Of a stretch of 64,000 nucleotides of DNA, positions 16,367-24,832 are shown one piece after another. Every line of letters begins with the position of its first letter. Position 1 is the first letter of the stretch. A model generated the notes under the pieces. The model did not search any database and had not been told where the DNA came from. It saw only the letters and a list, made by a program, of their open reading frames with translations. Made by a program: the position numbers and the translations under genes. This DNA is from Variovorax sp. Sphag1AA (GTDB taxonomy: Bacteria > Pseudomonadota > Gammaproteobacteria > Burkholderiales > Burkholderiaceae_C): the NCBI RefSeq assembly GCF_014192575.1, contig NZ_JACHYC010000006.1, positions 248,001 through 312,000 of the forward strand, given 5' to 3'.

Positions 16367-18706
16367 TTATCTCTCGGCGTTTGCGTCGGCCACCGTCAGT
16401 GCGGTCATGTTGACGATGCGCCGGACCGTCGCGCTGGGCGTGAGGATATGCACAGGCTTGGCCGCGCCGAGCAGAACCGGGCCGATTGCGATGTTTCCGC
16501 CCGCCGCCGTCTTGAGCAGGTTGTACGCGATATTGGCCGAATCGATGTTCGGGAACACAAGCAGATTGGCATCGCCGGCCAGCGCGCTGTGCGGCATCAC
16601 CGATGCGCGCTGCTTGCCGTCCAAAGCGACGTCGCCGTGCATTTCGCCATCGACTTCGAGCCACGGTGCCTGGGTGCGCAGCAGGTCGAGCGTCTGGCGC
16701 ATCTTGATGGCGCTTGGCATGTTGCTGCTGCCGAAGTTCGAATGCGACAGCAGCGCCGCCTTCGGCTTGATGCCGAAGCGCATCATCTCTTCCGCGGCCA
16801 TCGTCGTGATCTCTGCGAGTTCTTCCGGCGACGGGTCGTAGTTGACGTGCGTGTCGACCAGGAACACCTGCCGATTCGGCAGCAGAAGTCCGTTCATGCA
16901 CGCGTAGATCGGCACGTTCTGCTGCGTACTGGCGCAACCGCCCGGCCGCTTGCCGATGACCTGGTCGATGTAATGCAGGTGAATCGCGGTCGTGCCCCAG
17001 GTGCCGCAGATCATCCCGTCCACGTCACCCTTGTGGAGCAGCATCGAGCCGATGAGCGTCAGGCGCCGGCGCATTTCGATCTTCGCAGTCTGCACCGTCG
17101 TGCCCTTGCGTTCGGTCATCCGGTGATAGGTCTGCCAGAAATCGCGGTAGCGCTGGTCCTGCTCGACGTTGACGATGTCGTAGTGCACGTCCTGCTTCAG
17201 ACGCAGGCCGAATTTCTCGATGCGCTGCGCGATGATGGCCGGCCGGCCGATCAGCGTGGGCCGCGCAATGCCTTCGTCGACCACGATCTGAGCTGCGCGG
17301 AGCACGCGTTCCTCTTCACCCTCACAGAACGCGACCCGCTTCTTCGGTGCGCGCTTGGCGGCATCGAAGATGGGCTTCATCGTGGTGCCGGAGGTGTAGA
17401 CGAAGGTCTGGAGCTTGTCGCGATAGGCGTCCAGATCGGCGATCGGCCGCAGCGCCACGCCGCTCTCGGCGGCCGCCTTGGCGACTGCCGGAGCGATCTT
17501 CATCATGAGCCGCGGGTCGAACGGCTTCGGGATCAAGTACTCGGGCCCGAAGCTGAGCTTTTCGCCGGCATAGGCGGCGGCGACGCGCTCGCTCTGCTCG
17601 GCTTGCGCGAGTTCGGCGATCGCATGCACTGCCGCGACTTCCATCTCATCGGTGATGGTGGTCGCCCCGCAGTCCAGTGCGCCGCGGAAGATGTACGGGA
17701 AACACAGGACGTTGTTGACCTGGTTCGGGTAGTCGGTGCGGCCGGTTGCCATGACCACATCGTTGCGCACCGCGTGTGCGTCTTCGGGCGTGATCTCGGG
17801 GTTCGGGTTGGCCAGCGCGAAGATCACCGGCTTCGCCGCCATCTTCGCGACCATGGCCGGCTTGAGCACGCCGCCCGCCGACAGGCCCAGGAACACATCC
17901 GCGCCTTCGATCACCTCGGACAAGGTGCGCGCGTCGGTCTTTTGCATGTACTGACGCTTGTCGTCGTCCATCAGCTCCGTTCGGCCTTCATAGACCACGC
18001 CGGCGAGGTCGGTCACATAGACGTTCTCACGCTTGAGGCCCACCTTGAGCAGCAGGTTCAGGCAGGCCAGCGCCGCGGCGCCCGCACCGGAAGTCACGAG
18101 CTTGACCTGCGTGATGTCCTTGCCGACGACCTTGAGGCCGTTGAGCATCGCGGCCGCCACGGTGATCGCGGTGCCGTGCTGGTCGTCGTGGAAGACCGGG
18201 ATCTTCATGCGCTTGCGCAGTTCGCGCTCGACATAGAAGCAGTCCGGGGCCTTGATGTCTTCGAGGTTGATCGCGCCGAAGGTGGGCTCCAGCGCGGCGA
18301 TGACTTCGACCAGCTTCGCCGGGTCCTTCTCGTCGATCTCGATGTCGAACACGTCGACGCCGGCGAATTTCTTGAAGAGAACGCCCTTGCCTTCCATCAC
18401 CGGCTTGGAAGCCAGCGGGCCGATGTCGCCGAGGCCCAGCACCGCGGTGCCGTTGGAGATGACCGCCACGAGGTTGCCGCGTGCGGTGTACTTGAAGGCG
18501 TTGACCGGGTCCTTGACGATCTCCTCGCAGGGCGCCGCCACGCCGGGCGAATAGGCCAGCGCGAGGTCGCGCTGGTTGATCATCTGCTTGGTCGCGGCGA
18601 TAGAGATCTTTCCCGGGACCGGATGCTCGTGATACTCGAGGGCGGCGCGACGCAGCTCGGCACGTTTGTCCTCGGGCGAAGGAATCGATGAAGTCGGATC
18701 GGACAT
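16367..18706 (-). CDS. maeB: NADP-dependent malic enzyme, phosphotransacetylase-fused type
   Basis: This 779-residue protein has the MaeB architecture. The N-terminal malic-enzyme domain (about residues 1-430) carries LALAYSPGVAAPCEEI, FDIEIDEKDPAKLVEV, INLEDIKAPDCF and FHDDQHGTAITV. The C-terminal phosphotransacetylase-like domain (about 445-779) acts in regulation or oligomerisation. The enzyme decarboxylates malate to pyruvate, making NADPH. The C-terminal domain is full length, with RRLTLIGSMLLHKGDVDGMI and HVNYDPSPEELAEIT visible. It is monocistronic by context. Confidence 0.95.
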   Translation of the reverse strand: MSDPTSSIPSPEDKRAELRRAALEYHEHPVPGKISIAATKQMINQRDLALAYSPGVAAPCEEIVKDPVNAFKYTARGNLVAVISNGTAVLGLGDIGPLASKPVMEGKGVLFKKFAGVDVFDIEIDEKDPAKLVEVIAALEPTFGAINLEDIKAPDCFYVERELRKRMKIPVFHDDQHGTAITVAAAMLNGLKVVGKDITQVKLVTSGAGAAALACLNLLLKVGLKRENVYVTDLAGVVYEGRTELMDDDKRQYMQKTDARTLSEVIEGADVFLGLSAGGVLKPAMVAKMAAKPVIFALANPNPEITPEDAHAVRNDVVMATGRTDYPNQVNNVLCFPYIFRGALDCGATTITDEMEVAAVHAIAELAQAEQSERVAAAYAGEKLSFGPEYLIPKPFDPRLMMKIAPAVAKAAAESGVALRPIADLDAYRDKLQTFVYTSGTTMKPIFDAAKRAPKKRVAFCEGEEERVLRAAQIVVDEGIARPTLIGRPAIIAQRIEKFGLRLKQDVHYDIVNVEQDQRYRDFWQTYHRMTERKGTTVQTAKIEMRRRLTLIGSMLLHKGDVDGMICGTWGTTAIHLHYIDQVIGKRPGGCASTQQNVPIYACMNGLLLPNRQVFLVDTHVNYDPSPEELAEITTMAAEEMMRFGIKPKAALLSHSNFGSSNMPSAIKMRQTLDLLRTQAPWLEVDGEMHGDVALDGKQRASVMPHSALAGDANLLVFPNIDSANIAYNLLKTAAGGNIAIGPVLLGAAKPVHILTPSATVRRIVNMTALTVADANAER

Positions 18707-18870
18707 TGGGCCGTGCCTCCTGTGACGCTTCTTGAAAGGGCGCCGATTGTAGACCTCGCCTCCTTTCGCCTATGAAACGTGGGCTTCGCGGCGGAGCCAG
18801 TCAAATGCACGGCAGCAAGGGTTTCGCCGTGTGGCAATATCACCGGCCAAGTACTTGCAGGAGCACCTCC

Positions 18871-19917
18871 ATGGCGCTGATGGATTTCATCAAGAAGCAG
18901 TTCATCGACATCATCCAGTGGACCGAGACCGGCGACGGCACACTGGCATGGCGCTTCCCGATGGCGGACATGGAGATCCAGAACGGCGCGTCGCTCACGG
19001 TGCGCGAATCGCAGATGGCGGTGTTCGTGAACGAGGGGCAGGTCGCCGACGTCTTCGGCCCCGGCATCTACAAGCTCACCACCCAGACGCTGCCGGTCCT
19101 CACCTACCTCAAGAACTGGGACAAGCTCTTCGAGTCGCCCTTCAAGAGCGACGTCTATTTCTTCAGCACACGGCAGCAGGTCGACCAGAAGTGGGGCACG
19201 CCCCAGCCGATCACGGTGCGCGACAAGGACTTCGGCGCGGTGCGTGTGCGCGCCTTCGGCAACTACAGTTTCCGGATCGGCGATCCGAAGCTGTTCCACA
19301 CCGAGATATCGGGCACGCGTGACGTGTACTCGGTGACCGACCTCGACGGCCAGCTTCGCGGGCTCGTGCTGCAGAACATCAGCAATTCGATCGCGTCGAG
19401 CGGCGTGCCTTTCCTCGACCTTGCCGCAAACCAGATCGAGTTCGCTCAGGCGCTTGCCGCGCAACTCGTGCCCGAGTTCGCGAAGATCGGGATCAAGCTC
19501 GAGAACATCACTGTCCAGAACGTCTCGCTGCCCGAGGAGCTGCAGAAGGTCCTCGACCAGAAGATCGGCATGGGCATGGTCGGCAACGACATGGGCAAGT
19601 TCATGCAGTACCAGACCGCGCAGGCGATCCCGAAGATCGCCGAAGGCGCCGGTGGCGGCAGCGGCATCGCTGGCGATGCCATGGGCCTGGGTGCGGGTGT
19701 TGCGCTCGGGCAGGTGCTCGCGCAGAACCTTGCGCAGGGGCTCAACCCGAACAACGCTGCGGCAGCTACGCCCACCCAGCAGCCTGTGGTCGCAGTGGTC
19801 AATCCAGCCGATGTGATGACGACGCTGGAGAAGCTTGCCGAGCTCAAGACCAAGGGCATCCTCACGCAGGAAGAATTCGACGCCAAGAAGGCGGAGCTCC
19901 TCAAGAAGCTCGTGTGA
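18871..19917 (+). CDS. SPFH-domain protein with C-terminal SHOCT motif
   Basis: This 348-residue protein is of the virion-core-protein-like (YdjI) SPFH branch. It starts MALMDFIKKQFIDIIQW after a GCAGGAG Shine-Dalgarno. The SPFH/band-7 region (about residues 30-250) includes SLTVRESQMAVFVNEGQVAD and RVRAFGNYSFRIGDP. A Gly/Ala-rich linker follows, and the last 32 residues form a SHOCT helix pair (KLAELKTKGILTQEEFDAKK). SPFH proteins build membrane-associated scaffolds. It heads the cluster with DUF4178, DUF350, spermidine synthase and flavoprotein genes. The exact role is unknown. Confidence 0.87.
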   Translation: MALMDFIKKQFIDIIQWTETGDGTLAWRFPMADMEIQNGASLTVRESQMAVFVNEGQVADVFGPGIYKLTTQTLPVLTYLKNWDKLFESPFKSDVYFFSTRQQVDQKWGTPQPITVRDKDFGAVRVRAFGNYSFRIGDPKLFHTEISGTRDVYSVTDLDGQLRGLVLQNISNSIASSGVPFLDLAANQIEFAQALAAQLVPEFAKIGIKLENITVQNVSLPEELQKVLDQKIGMGMVGNDMGKFMQYQTAQAIPKIAEGAGGGSGIAGDAMGLGAGVALGQVLAQNLAQGLNPNNAAAATPTQQPVVAVVNPADVMTTLEKLAELKTKGILTQEEFDAKKAELLKKLV

Positions 19918-19980
19918 CGCCCGCAGCTTTCGCGGGACAACCAGGCAACCCATCCGCAGGTTGGCCCTCTTCGGAGCGCC

Positions 19981-21471
19981 ATGGCTGAGAACGGCGCCAG
20001 TCAGCGCTACTACCGCGCGCCCTGCCCCGGGTGCGGCGCGCCGGTGGAGTTCCGCTCCGCGCAATCGACGCATGCGGTGTGCGCCTACTGCCGCAGCACG
20101 GTGGTGCGGCAGGGCGAGACGCTCGCGCGCACCGGCAAGATGGCGGAGCTGTTCGACGACTTCAGCCCGCTGCAACTCTTTGCCTCGGGCCGTATCCATG
20201 ATCGGCCGTTCACGCTCATCGGTCGACTGCAGTACAGCTACGACGGCGGACGCTGGACCGAATGGATCGCCTCGCTCGACGGCGACCGCACCGGGATCCT
20301 GAGCGAGGACAACGGCGCCTTCGTCTTCGTGCTGCCGTTCGATCTGCAGCGCGGCGCGCCTTCCGCCACGGATCTACGCGTCGGTGCGACGACGGCCTTC
20401 AACGGTCAGTCGTATACCGTCACTTCGAACGAGCAGGCAGCACTCGTTTCCGCTCAAGGCGAACTGCCTCGACTGCCCGAATTGGGCCGGCGTTTCGCGG
20501 TGGTCGAATTGCGTGGCGACAACGGGCAGGTGCTGAGCCTCGAATACGACACCGATCCGCCAGGCGCCTGGATCGGCCGCGCCGTGCAGCTCGAAGACCT
20601 CCAGCTCACCGGCCTTCGCGACGAATCGGCCAAGGAAGAGAAAGGCCGCAGCTTCAACTGCCCGAACTGCGGCGCGACGGTCACCGTCAACCTCGCCGAC
20701 AGCAAGAGCATCACCTGCTCGTCTTGCAACACCATCATCGACTTGACTCAGGGCATCGGCGGCGAACTCCGGCACGCGGTTCAGGACGAGCCAGTGCAGC
20801 CGCTGATTCCGCTTGGCACCGTCGGGCAATTGCAAGGCCTGGATTGGCAGGTCGTGGGCTTCCAGCATCGCATGGGCGTGGCGCCCGGCGATGACGAGCA
20901 TTTCGGCTGGAGCGAATACCTGCTGTTCAACCGCAAGCGCGGGTTCAGCTTCCTGGTCGACTCGGAGGACGGCTGGAGCATGGTCCGGCCTACGACCGGC
21001 GCGCCGACGATGGTCAAGGACGGATCGAAGGCCACCTACCTTGGGAAGGTGTATCGCCAGCTCTACGCCTACAACGCCGAGACGAGCTACGTGGCGGGCG
21101 AGTTCTATTGGCAGGTGCAGCGCGGGCAGCGGACTTTCAACCGGGACTTCGCCAACGGTGCGGCGCTGCTGTCGATGGAGCGCTCCGCCAACGAACTCAC
21201 CTGGTCGTCGGGCAGCAAGATCGACAGCGCCGCCGTGGCAGCCGCGTTCAAGCTCGGCGGCCGCAAGGACATGTTCAAGCGCAACGACGCGTTGCCGGTG
21301 AGCGCGGGATCGGGCATTGGCTGCGGCACGATCATCCTCGTCGTCGTGGTGATCATCATCCTGCTGATCATCCTGAGCACTTGCAGCAGTTCCAGCGGCG
21401 GCAGCGGTGGCGGCATACGCAGCTCAGGCGGCTCGTATGGCGGCTATTCCAGTGGCGGCGGCCACAAGTAA
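19981..21471 (+). CDS. Zinc-ribbon DUF4178 membrane protein
   Basis: This 496-residue protein consists of two successive modules, each a four-Cys zinc ribbon followed by a DUF4178-like beta-rich domain. Ribbon 1 is Cys15/18/34/37 and ribbon 2 is Cys227/230/246/249. The DUF4178-like parts begin at FTLIGRLQYSYDGGRWTEW and at LDWQVVGFQHRMGV...GWSEYLLF. A single TM helix (about residues 450-466, almost all Ile/Val/Leu) and a Ser/Gly-rich tail finish the protein. DUF4178 proteins recur with DUF350 and spermidine-synthase genes, and their function is unknown. Confidence 0.85.
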   Translation: MAENGASQRYYRAPCPGCGAPVEFRSAQSTHAVCAYCRSTVVRQGETLARTGKMAELFDDFSPLQLFASGRIHDRPFTLIGRLQYSYDGGRWTEWIASLDGDRTGILSEDNGAFVFVLPFDLQRGAPSATDLRVGATTAFNGQSYTVTSNEQAALVSAQGELPRLPELGRRFAVVELRGDNGQVLSLEYDTDPPGAWIGRAVQLEDLQLTGLRDESAKEEKGRSFNCPNCGATVTVNLADSKSITCSSCNTIIDLTQGIGGELRHAVQDEPVQPLIPLGTVGQLQGLDWQVVGFQHRMGVAPGDDEHFGWSEYLLFNRKRGFSFLVDSEDGWSMVRPTTGAPTMVKDGSKATYLGKVYRQLYAYNAETSYVAGEFYWQVQRGQRTFNRDFANGAALLSMERSANELTWSSGSKIDSAAVAAAFKLGGRKDMFKRNDALPVSAGSGIGCGTIILVVVVIIILLIILSTCSSSSGGSGGGIRSSGGSYGGYSSGGGHK

Positions 21472-21495
21472 TGTTTTTATCCGGAGGTCCTCATC

Positions 21496-21714
21496 ATGGG
21501 ATTTGAATGGTTGAAGCCGGACGTCGTCCTCGGGTCGCTCGTCTACGCACTGCTGGGGGTGGCGATCTTCTGGCTGTGCTTTCTCGTCATCGACAAGCTC
21601 ACGCCGTATGACCTGTGGCAGGAGATCGTCGAGAAGCAGAACGTGGCGCTGGGCGTGATCGTCGCCGCCATGAGCCTCGGCATCTGCGTGATCGTGGCCG
21701 CGGCCATTCATTGA
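21496..21714 (+). CDS. DUF350 membrane protein
   Basis: This 72-residue protein has two hydrophobic helices (about residues 14-32 and 48-70) separated by an acidic/amphipathic loop with DKLTPYDLWQEIVEKQNVA. That matches the small DUF350 (YjfL-like) family. A Shine-Dalgarno (CCGGAGG) precedes the ATG. The stop overlaps the TTG start of the next gene (TTGA). DUF350 proteins have no proven function but recur with SPFH, DUF4178 and polyamine genes. Confidence 0.85.
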   Translation: MGFEWLKPDVVLGSLVYALLGVAIFWLCFLVIDKLTPYDLWQEIVEKQNVALGVIVAAMSLGICVIVAAAIH

Positions 21715-23264
21715 CCGGGACGGTCTTGTCAGCGCGTCCGGCCGCCGCGAGCGGCCCGCAGCCCGTGGAGATCGCGCTGCTCGCCAGCGTGTTCGTGGTC
21801 GCGGCCTGCGGGCTGGTCTACGAACTCAGCGCGGCGGCGCTAAGCTCGTACCTGCTCGGCGATTCGGTGCTGCAGTTCAGCACCGTCATCGGCACCTATC
21901 TGTTCGCCATGGGCGTGGGCTCGTGGCTCTCGCGCTATTTCGATCGGCAGCTGCCGGCGCATTTCCTGCGCATCGAGCTGCTGGTCGCGCTCATCGGCGG
22001 CGGCCTCCCCGCGCTGCTCTTCATCGCCAACGCCTACGTGCCGGGTGCGTTCCGCCTGCTCTTGTACGGCTTGGTGCTCGTGGTCGGCGCGCTGGTCGGT
22101 CTCGAGATTCCGCTGGTGATGCGCATCCTTCGCCGCAACGTCGCGTTGAAGGAACTCGTATCGCAGGTGCTGACCTTCGACTACCTGGGCGCGCTCGCGG
22201 TGTCGATCGCGTTCCCGCTGCTGCTGGTGCCGCAGCTCGGCATGATCCGCACCGGCCTGCTGTTCGGACTCATGAATGCGGCAGTTGCAGTGTGGGCGCT
22301 CTGGCTGTTCCGTCACGAGCTGCGGCGGGTCCGCGCGCATGCAGTGGCTTGTGGGCTGGTGCTGCTCGCGCTCGCTGCGGCGTTCGTGTTCGCCGACCGC
22401 ATCACGACGCTGGCAGAAGACAAGTTCTATCAGGACCGCATCGTCTTCAGCGCGACCTCGCCCTACCAGCGCATCGTGGTCACGCACGGCAGCGCCGGAT
22501 ATCGCCTGTTCCTCAACGGCAACCTGCAGTTTGCCGAGCGCGATGAGTACCGCTATCACGAGGCACTGGTCCATCCCGCGATGGCCGCGCACGGGGCGCC
22601 GAAGAAGGTCGCGGTACTCGGCGGCGGCGACGGCATGGCGGTGCGCGAGATCCTCAAGTACCCGTCGGTGGAGAGCGTGACGCTGGTCGAGCTTGATCCG
22701 AACATGACGCGCCTGTTCACCGAACACGAGACGCTCGCTGCGCTCAATGGCGGATCGCTCAAGTCGCCCAAGGTGCGGATCGTGAACACCGATGCTTTCC
22801 AATGGCTCCAGCAGCCGGGTGACATGTTCGACGTGATCGTGGTCGACTTTCCGGACCCGACCAACTTCGCGATCGGGAAGCTCTACACAAGCTCGTTCTA
22901 TGCGTTGCTCGACAAGCGGCTCTCCGCGAGCGGCTACGCGGTGGTCCAGACCACCTCGCCGCTGATTGCGCGCAAGAGCTTCTGGACCGTGGCGGAGACC
23001 ATCGAATCGGTCGGACTGCAAGTCGCGCCCTACCACGCGCATGTGCCGAGCTTCGGGGAGTGGGGCTACATCATCGCGAGCCATCGGCCCTACCGGTTGC
23101 CCGACGCCGGCGCGCTGCCTCCGGGGCTGCGCTTCTTGTCGGCGCAAAGCCTGCCGCTGCTTTTCGACTTCCCTCTCGACATGGCACGCGTGCCGGCCGA
23201 GGTCAACCGGCTGTCGAACCAGGTGCTGGTCACGACCTACGAGCAGGAGTGGGGCAAGCGGTGA
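21711..23264 (+). CDS. Multi-pass membrane spermidine synthase
   Basis: This roughly 517-residue protein has an N-terminal membrane domain of about seven helices (residues about 15-220) and a C-terminal polyamine aminopropyltransferase domain. The latter shows the SAM-binding VLGGGDGMAVREI (Gly304 onward), TLVELDPNMTRLF and the acidic VVDFPDPTNFAIG (Asp379, Asp382). Such proteins transfer aminopropyl from decarboxylated SAM to an amine; the acceptor here is unknown. The start is TTG at 21711, overlapping the DUF350 stop; TTG at 21726 is an alternative. Its stop overlaps the GTG of the flavoprotein gene. Confidence 0.88.
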   Translation: MTGTVLSARPAAASGPQPVEIALLASVFVVAACGLVYELSAAALSSYLLGDSVLQFSTVIGTYLFAMGVGSWLSRYFDRQLPAHFLRIELLVALIGGGLPALLFIANAYVPGAFRLLLYGLVLVVGALVGLEIPLVMRILRRNVALKELVSQVLTFDYLGALAVSIAFPLLLVPQLGMIRTGLLFGLMNAAVAVWALWLFRHELRRVRAHAVACGLVLLALAAAFVFADRITTLAEDKFYQDRIVFSATSPYQRIVVTHGSAGYRLFLNGNLQFAERDEYRYHEALVHPAMAAHGAPKKVAVLGGGDGMAVREILKYPSVESVTLVELDPNMTRLFTEHETLAALNGGSLKSPKVRIVNTDAFQWLQQPGDMFDVIVVDFPDPTNFAIGKLYTSSFYALLDKRLSASGYAVVQTTSPLIARKSFWTVAETIESVGLQVAPYHAHVPSFGEWGYIIASHRPYRLPDAGALPPGLRFLSAQSLPLLFDFPLDMARVPAEVNRLSNQVLVTTYEQEWGKR

Positions 23265-24829
23265 AGCGCCGTGCCTTCCTGGGCGCGGCTGCGGGCACGG
23301 CGGTACTCGCAGGCTGCAAGAGCGGTCACGAAATTGAAGGCGGCTTCACGGGCATCGACATGGCGCGCGGCCATGCGCTGCGCGACGGCGCACTGCAGGC
23401 AAGCCATCCGCCAGACGTCACGCGCCGCACACGGGTGGTGATCGCCGGAGGCGGCATCGCAGGCCTCGCGGCCGCGCGTGCATTGCGTCTTGCCGGGGTC
23501 GACGATTTCGTGTTGCTCGAACTCGAAGACGGCGCGGGCGGAAACAGCCGCGGCGGTGCGGTGAATGGCATTGCCTGCCCGCTCGGTGCGCATTACCTCC
23601 CGGTGCCTGGCGACCATGCGCACGAAGTGCAAGACCTTCTCGAGGAATTCGGTCTTCGCCGGCGCATCGCCGGACGATGGGAATATGACGAGCGGCATCT
23701 CTGTCACAGCCCACAGGAACGGCTCTACTTCCGTGGCGAGTGGCAGGACGGCCTGCTACCCGTGCAGGGAGTCGGCGAAGGCACGCTCGCGCAATACCGC
23801 CTGTTTTCGCAGCGTGTGGAGGCACTGCGGCGCGAGGCGCGTTTCGTGATCCCAACGCTGCGCGCCCGGACGGCGCCGCTGCTGTTGTCACTCGATGCGC
23901 TCGCATTCGAGACGTGGCTCGACCGCGAAGGCTTCACTGACGCCCACCTGCGTTGGTATCTGGACTACTGCTGCCGCGACGACTACGGGGCCGGCATGGC
24001 CCATGTGTCTGCGTGGGCGGGGCTTCACTACTTCGCGAGCCGTCACGGATTCCATGCGCCCGGCGATGACAACGCGGAACGCGATGCGGTGCTGACCTGG
24101 CCCGAAGGCAACGCCTGGCTGATGCGCAGACTGGCCGATCCCCTGGGCGAGCGCCTGAAGACCGCGCATGTGGTCACGCGCATCGCCGAAACACGTGGCG
24201 GCGTGGAGGTCGATGCATTCGACGCCGCCACGCGATCCCGCATCCGGTGGCAGGCGGAGCGCTGCATCGTCGCGTTGCCGGTGTTCATCGCCGCGCGCGT
24301 GGTCGAGAACCCACCGGATGTGCTGAAGCGGGCCGCGTCGCTCATCCACCATTCGCCATGGCTGGTCGCCAACGTCCATGTGCGCGAGCCCCTGGCCGAT
24401 CGGCCCGGCGCGGCGCCGAGCTGGGACAACGTGATCTACGGTACGCGCGGACTGGGCTACGTCGATGCGCGGCATCAGACGCTCGACCCGACGCCGCGCG
24501 CCACCGTGCTGAGCTGGTATCGCCCGCTCGGGCCCAGTGGTTTCGATGGCGGTGACGGGCGTCGACAGCTACCCGACCGGCCATGGACCGGCTGGCGCGA
24601 CGATCTCATCGCGGAGCTGTCGGTGCCTCATCCGGACCTGCCGACGCTTGCGACGCGCATCGACATCACCCGCTATGGCCATGCAATGGCGATCCCGACG
24701 CCCGGGTTGCTGCGGCAGACTGGCGCACCGGAGCAGGTCCGAGCCGGCCGACTGGCCTTTGCGCACGGCGACTGGTCGGGCTATTCGATCTTCGAAGAGG
24801 CGTTCACCCGCGGCCACCTCGCGGTGTGA
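23261..24829 (+). CDS. FAD-dependent oxidoreductase with Tat/lipoprotein signal
   Basis: This 522-residue flavoprotein is of the amine-oxidase-like class. Its GTG start overlaps the spermidine synthase stop (GTGA). The N-terminus reads as a twin-arginine plus lipobox signal (KRRAFLGAAAGTAVLAGC), suggesting export of the folded flavoprotein and anchoring as a lipoprotein. The FAD loop VVIAGGGIAGLAAARAL spans about residues 59-75, followed by the acidic LLELEDGAGG. It is the last gene of the SPFH-polyamine cluster, and oxidation of a polyamine-containing product is an inference from context. Its stop is three bases from the convergent pepP stop. Confidence 0.83.
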   Translation: MKRRAFLGAAAGTAVLAGCKSGHEIEGGFTGIDMARGHALRDGALQASHPPDVTRRTRVVIAGGGIAGLAAARALRLAGVDDFVLLELEDGAGGNSRGGAVNGIACPLGAHYLPVPGDHAHEVQDLLEEFGLRRRIAGRWEYDERHLCHSPQERLYFRGEWQDGLLPVQGVGEGTLAQYRLFSQRVEALRREARFVIPTLRARTAPLLLSLDALAFETWLDREGFTDAHLRWYLDYCCRDDYGAGMAHVSAWAGLHYFASRHGFHAPGDDNAERDAVLTWPEGNAWLMRRLADPLGERLKTAHVVTRIAETRGGVEVDAFDAATRSRIRWQAERCIVALPVFIAARVVENPPDVLKRAASLIHHSPWLVANVHVREPLADRPGAAPSWDNVIYGTRGLGYVDARHQTLDPTPRATVLSWYRPLGPSGFDGGDGRRQLPDRPWTGWRDDLIAELSVPHPDLPTLATRIDITRYGHAMAIPTPGLLRQTGAPEQVRAGRLAFAHGDWSGYSIFEEAFTRGHLAV

Positions 24830-24832
24830 GGC

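Noticed and set aside
16358..18691. A 777-codon plus-strand frame opposite maeB
   Set aside because: It is the shadow of maeB, with His/Arg/Asp-rich composition and no domain. The same holds for 3072-4586 (minus), 29322-31085 (minus), 36982-39297 (minus) and 51143-53254 (minus).
18871..24829. Phage or virion origin suggested by the name virion core protein for the SPFH gene
   Set aside because: The name is a database inheritance. No capsid, portal, integrase or terminase gene is present in the window.
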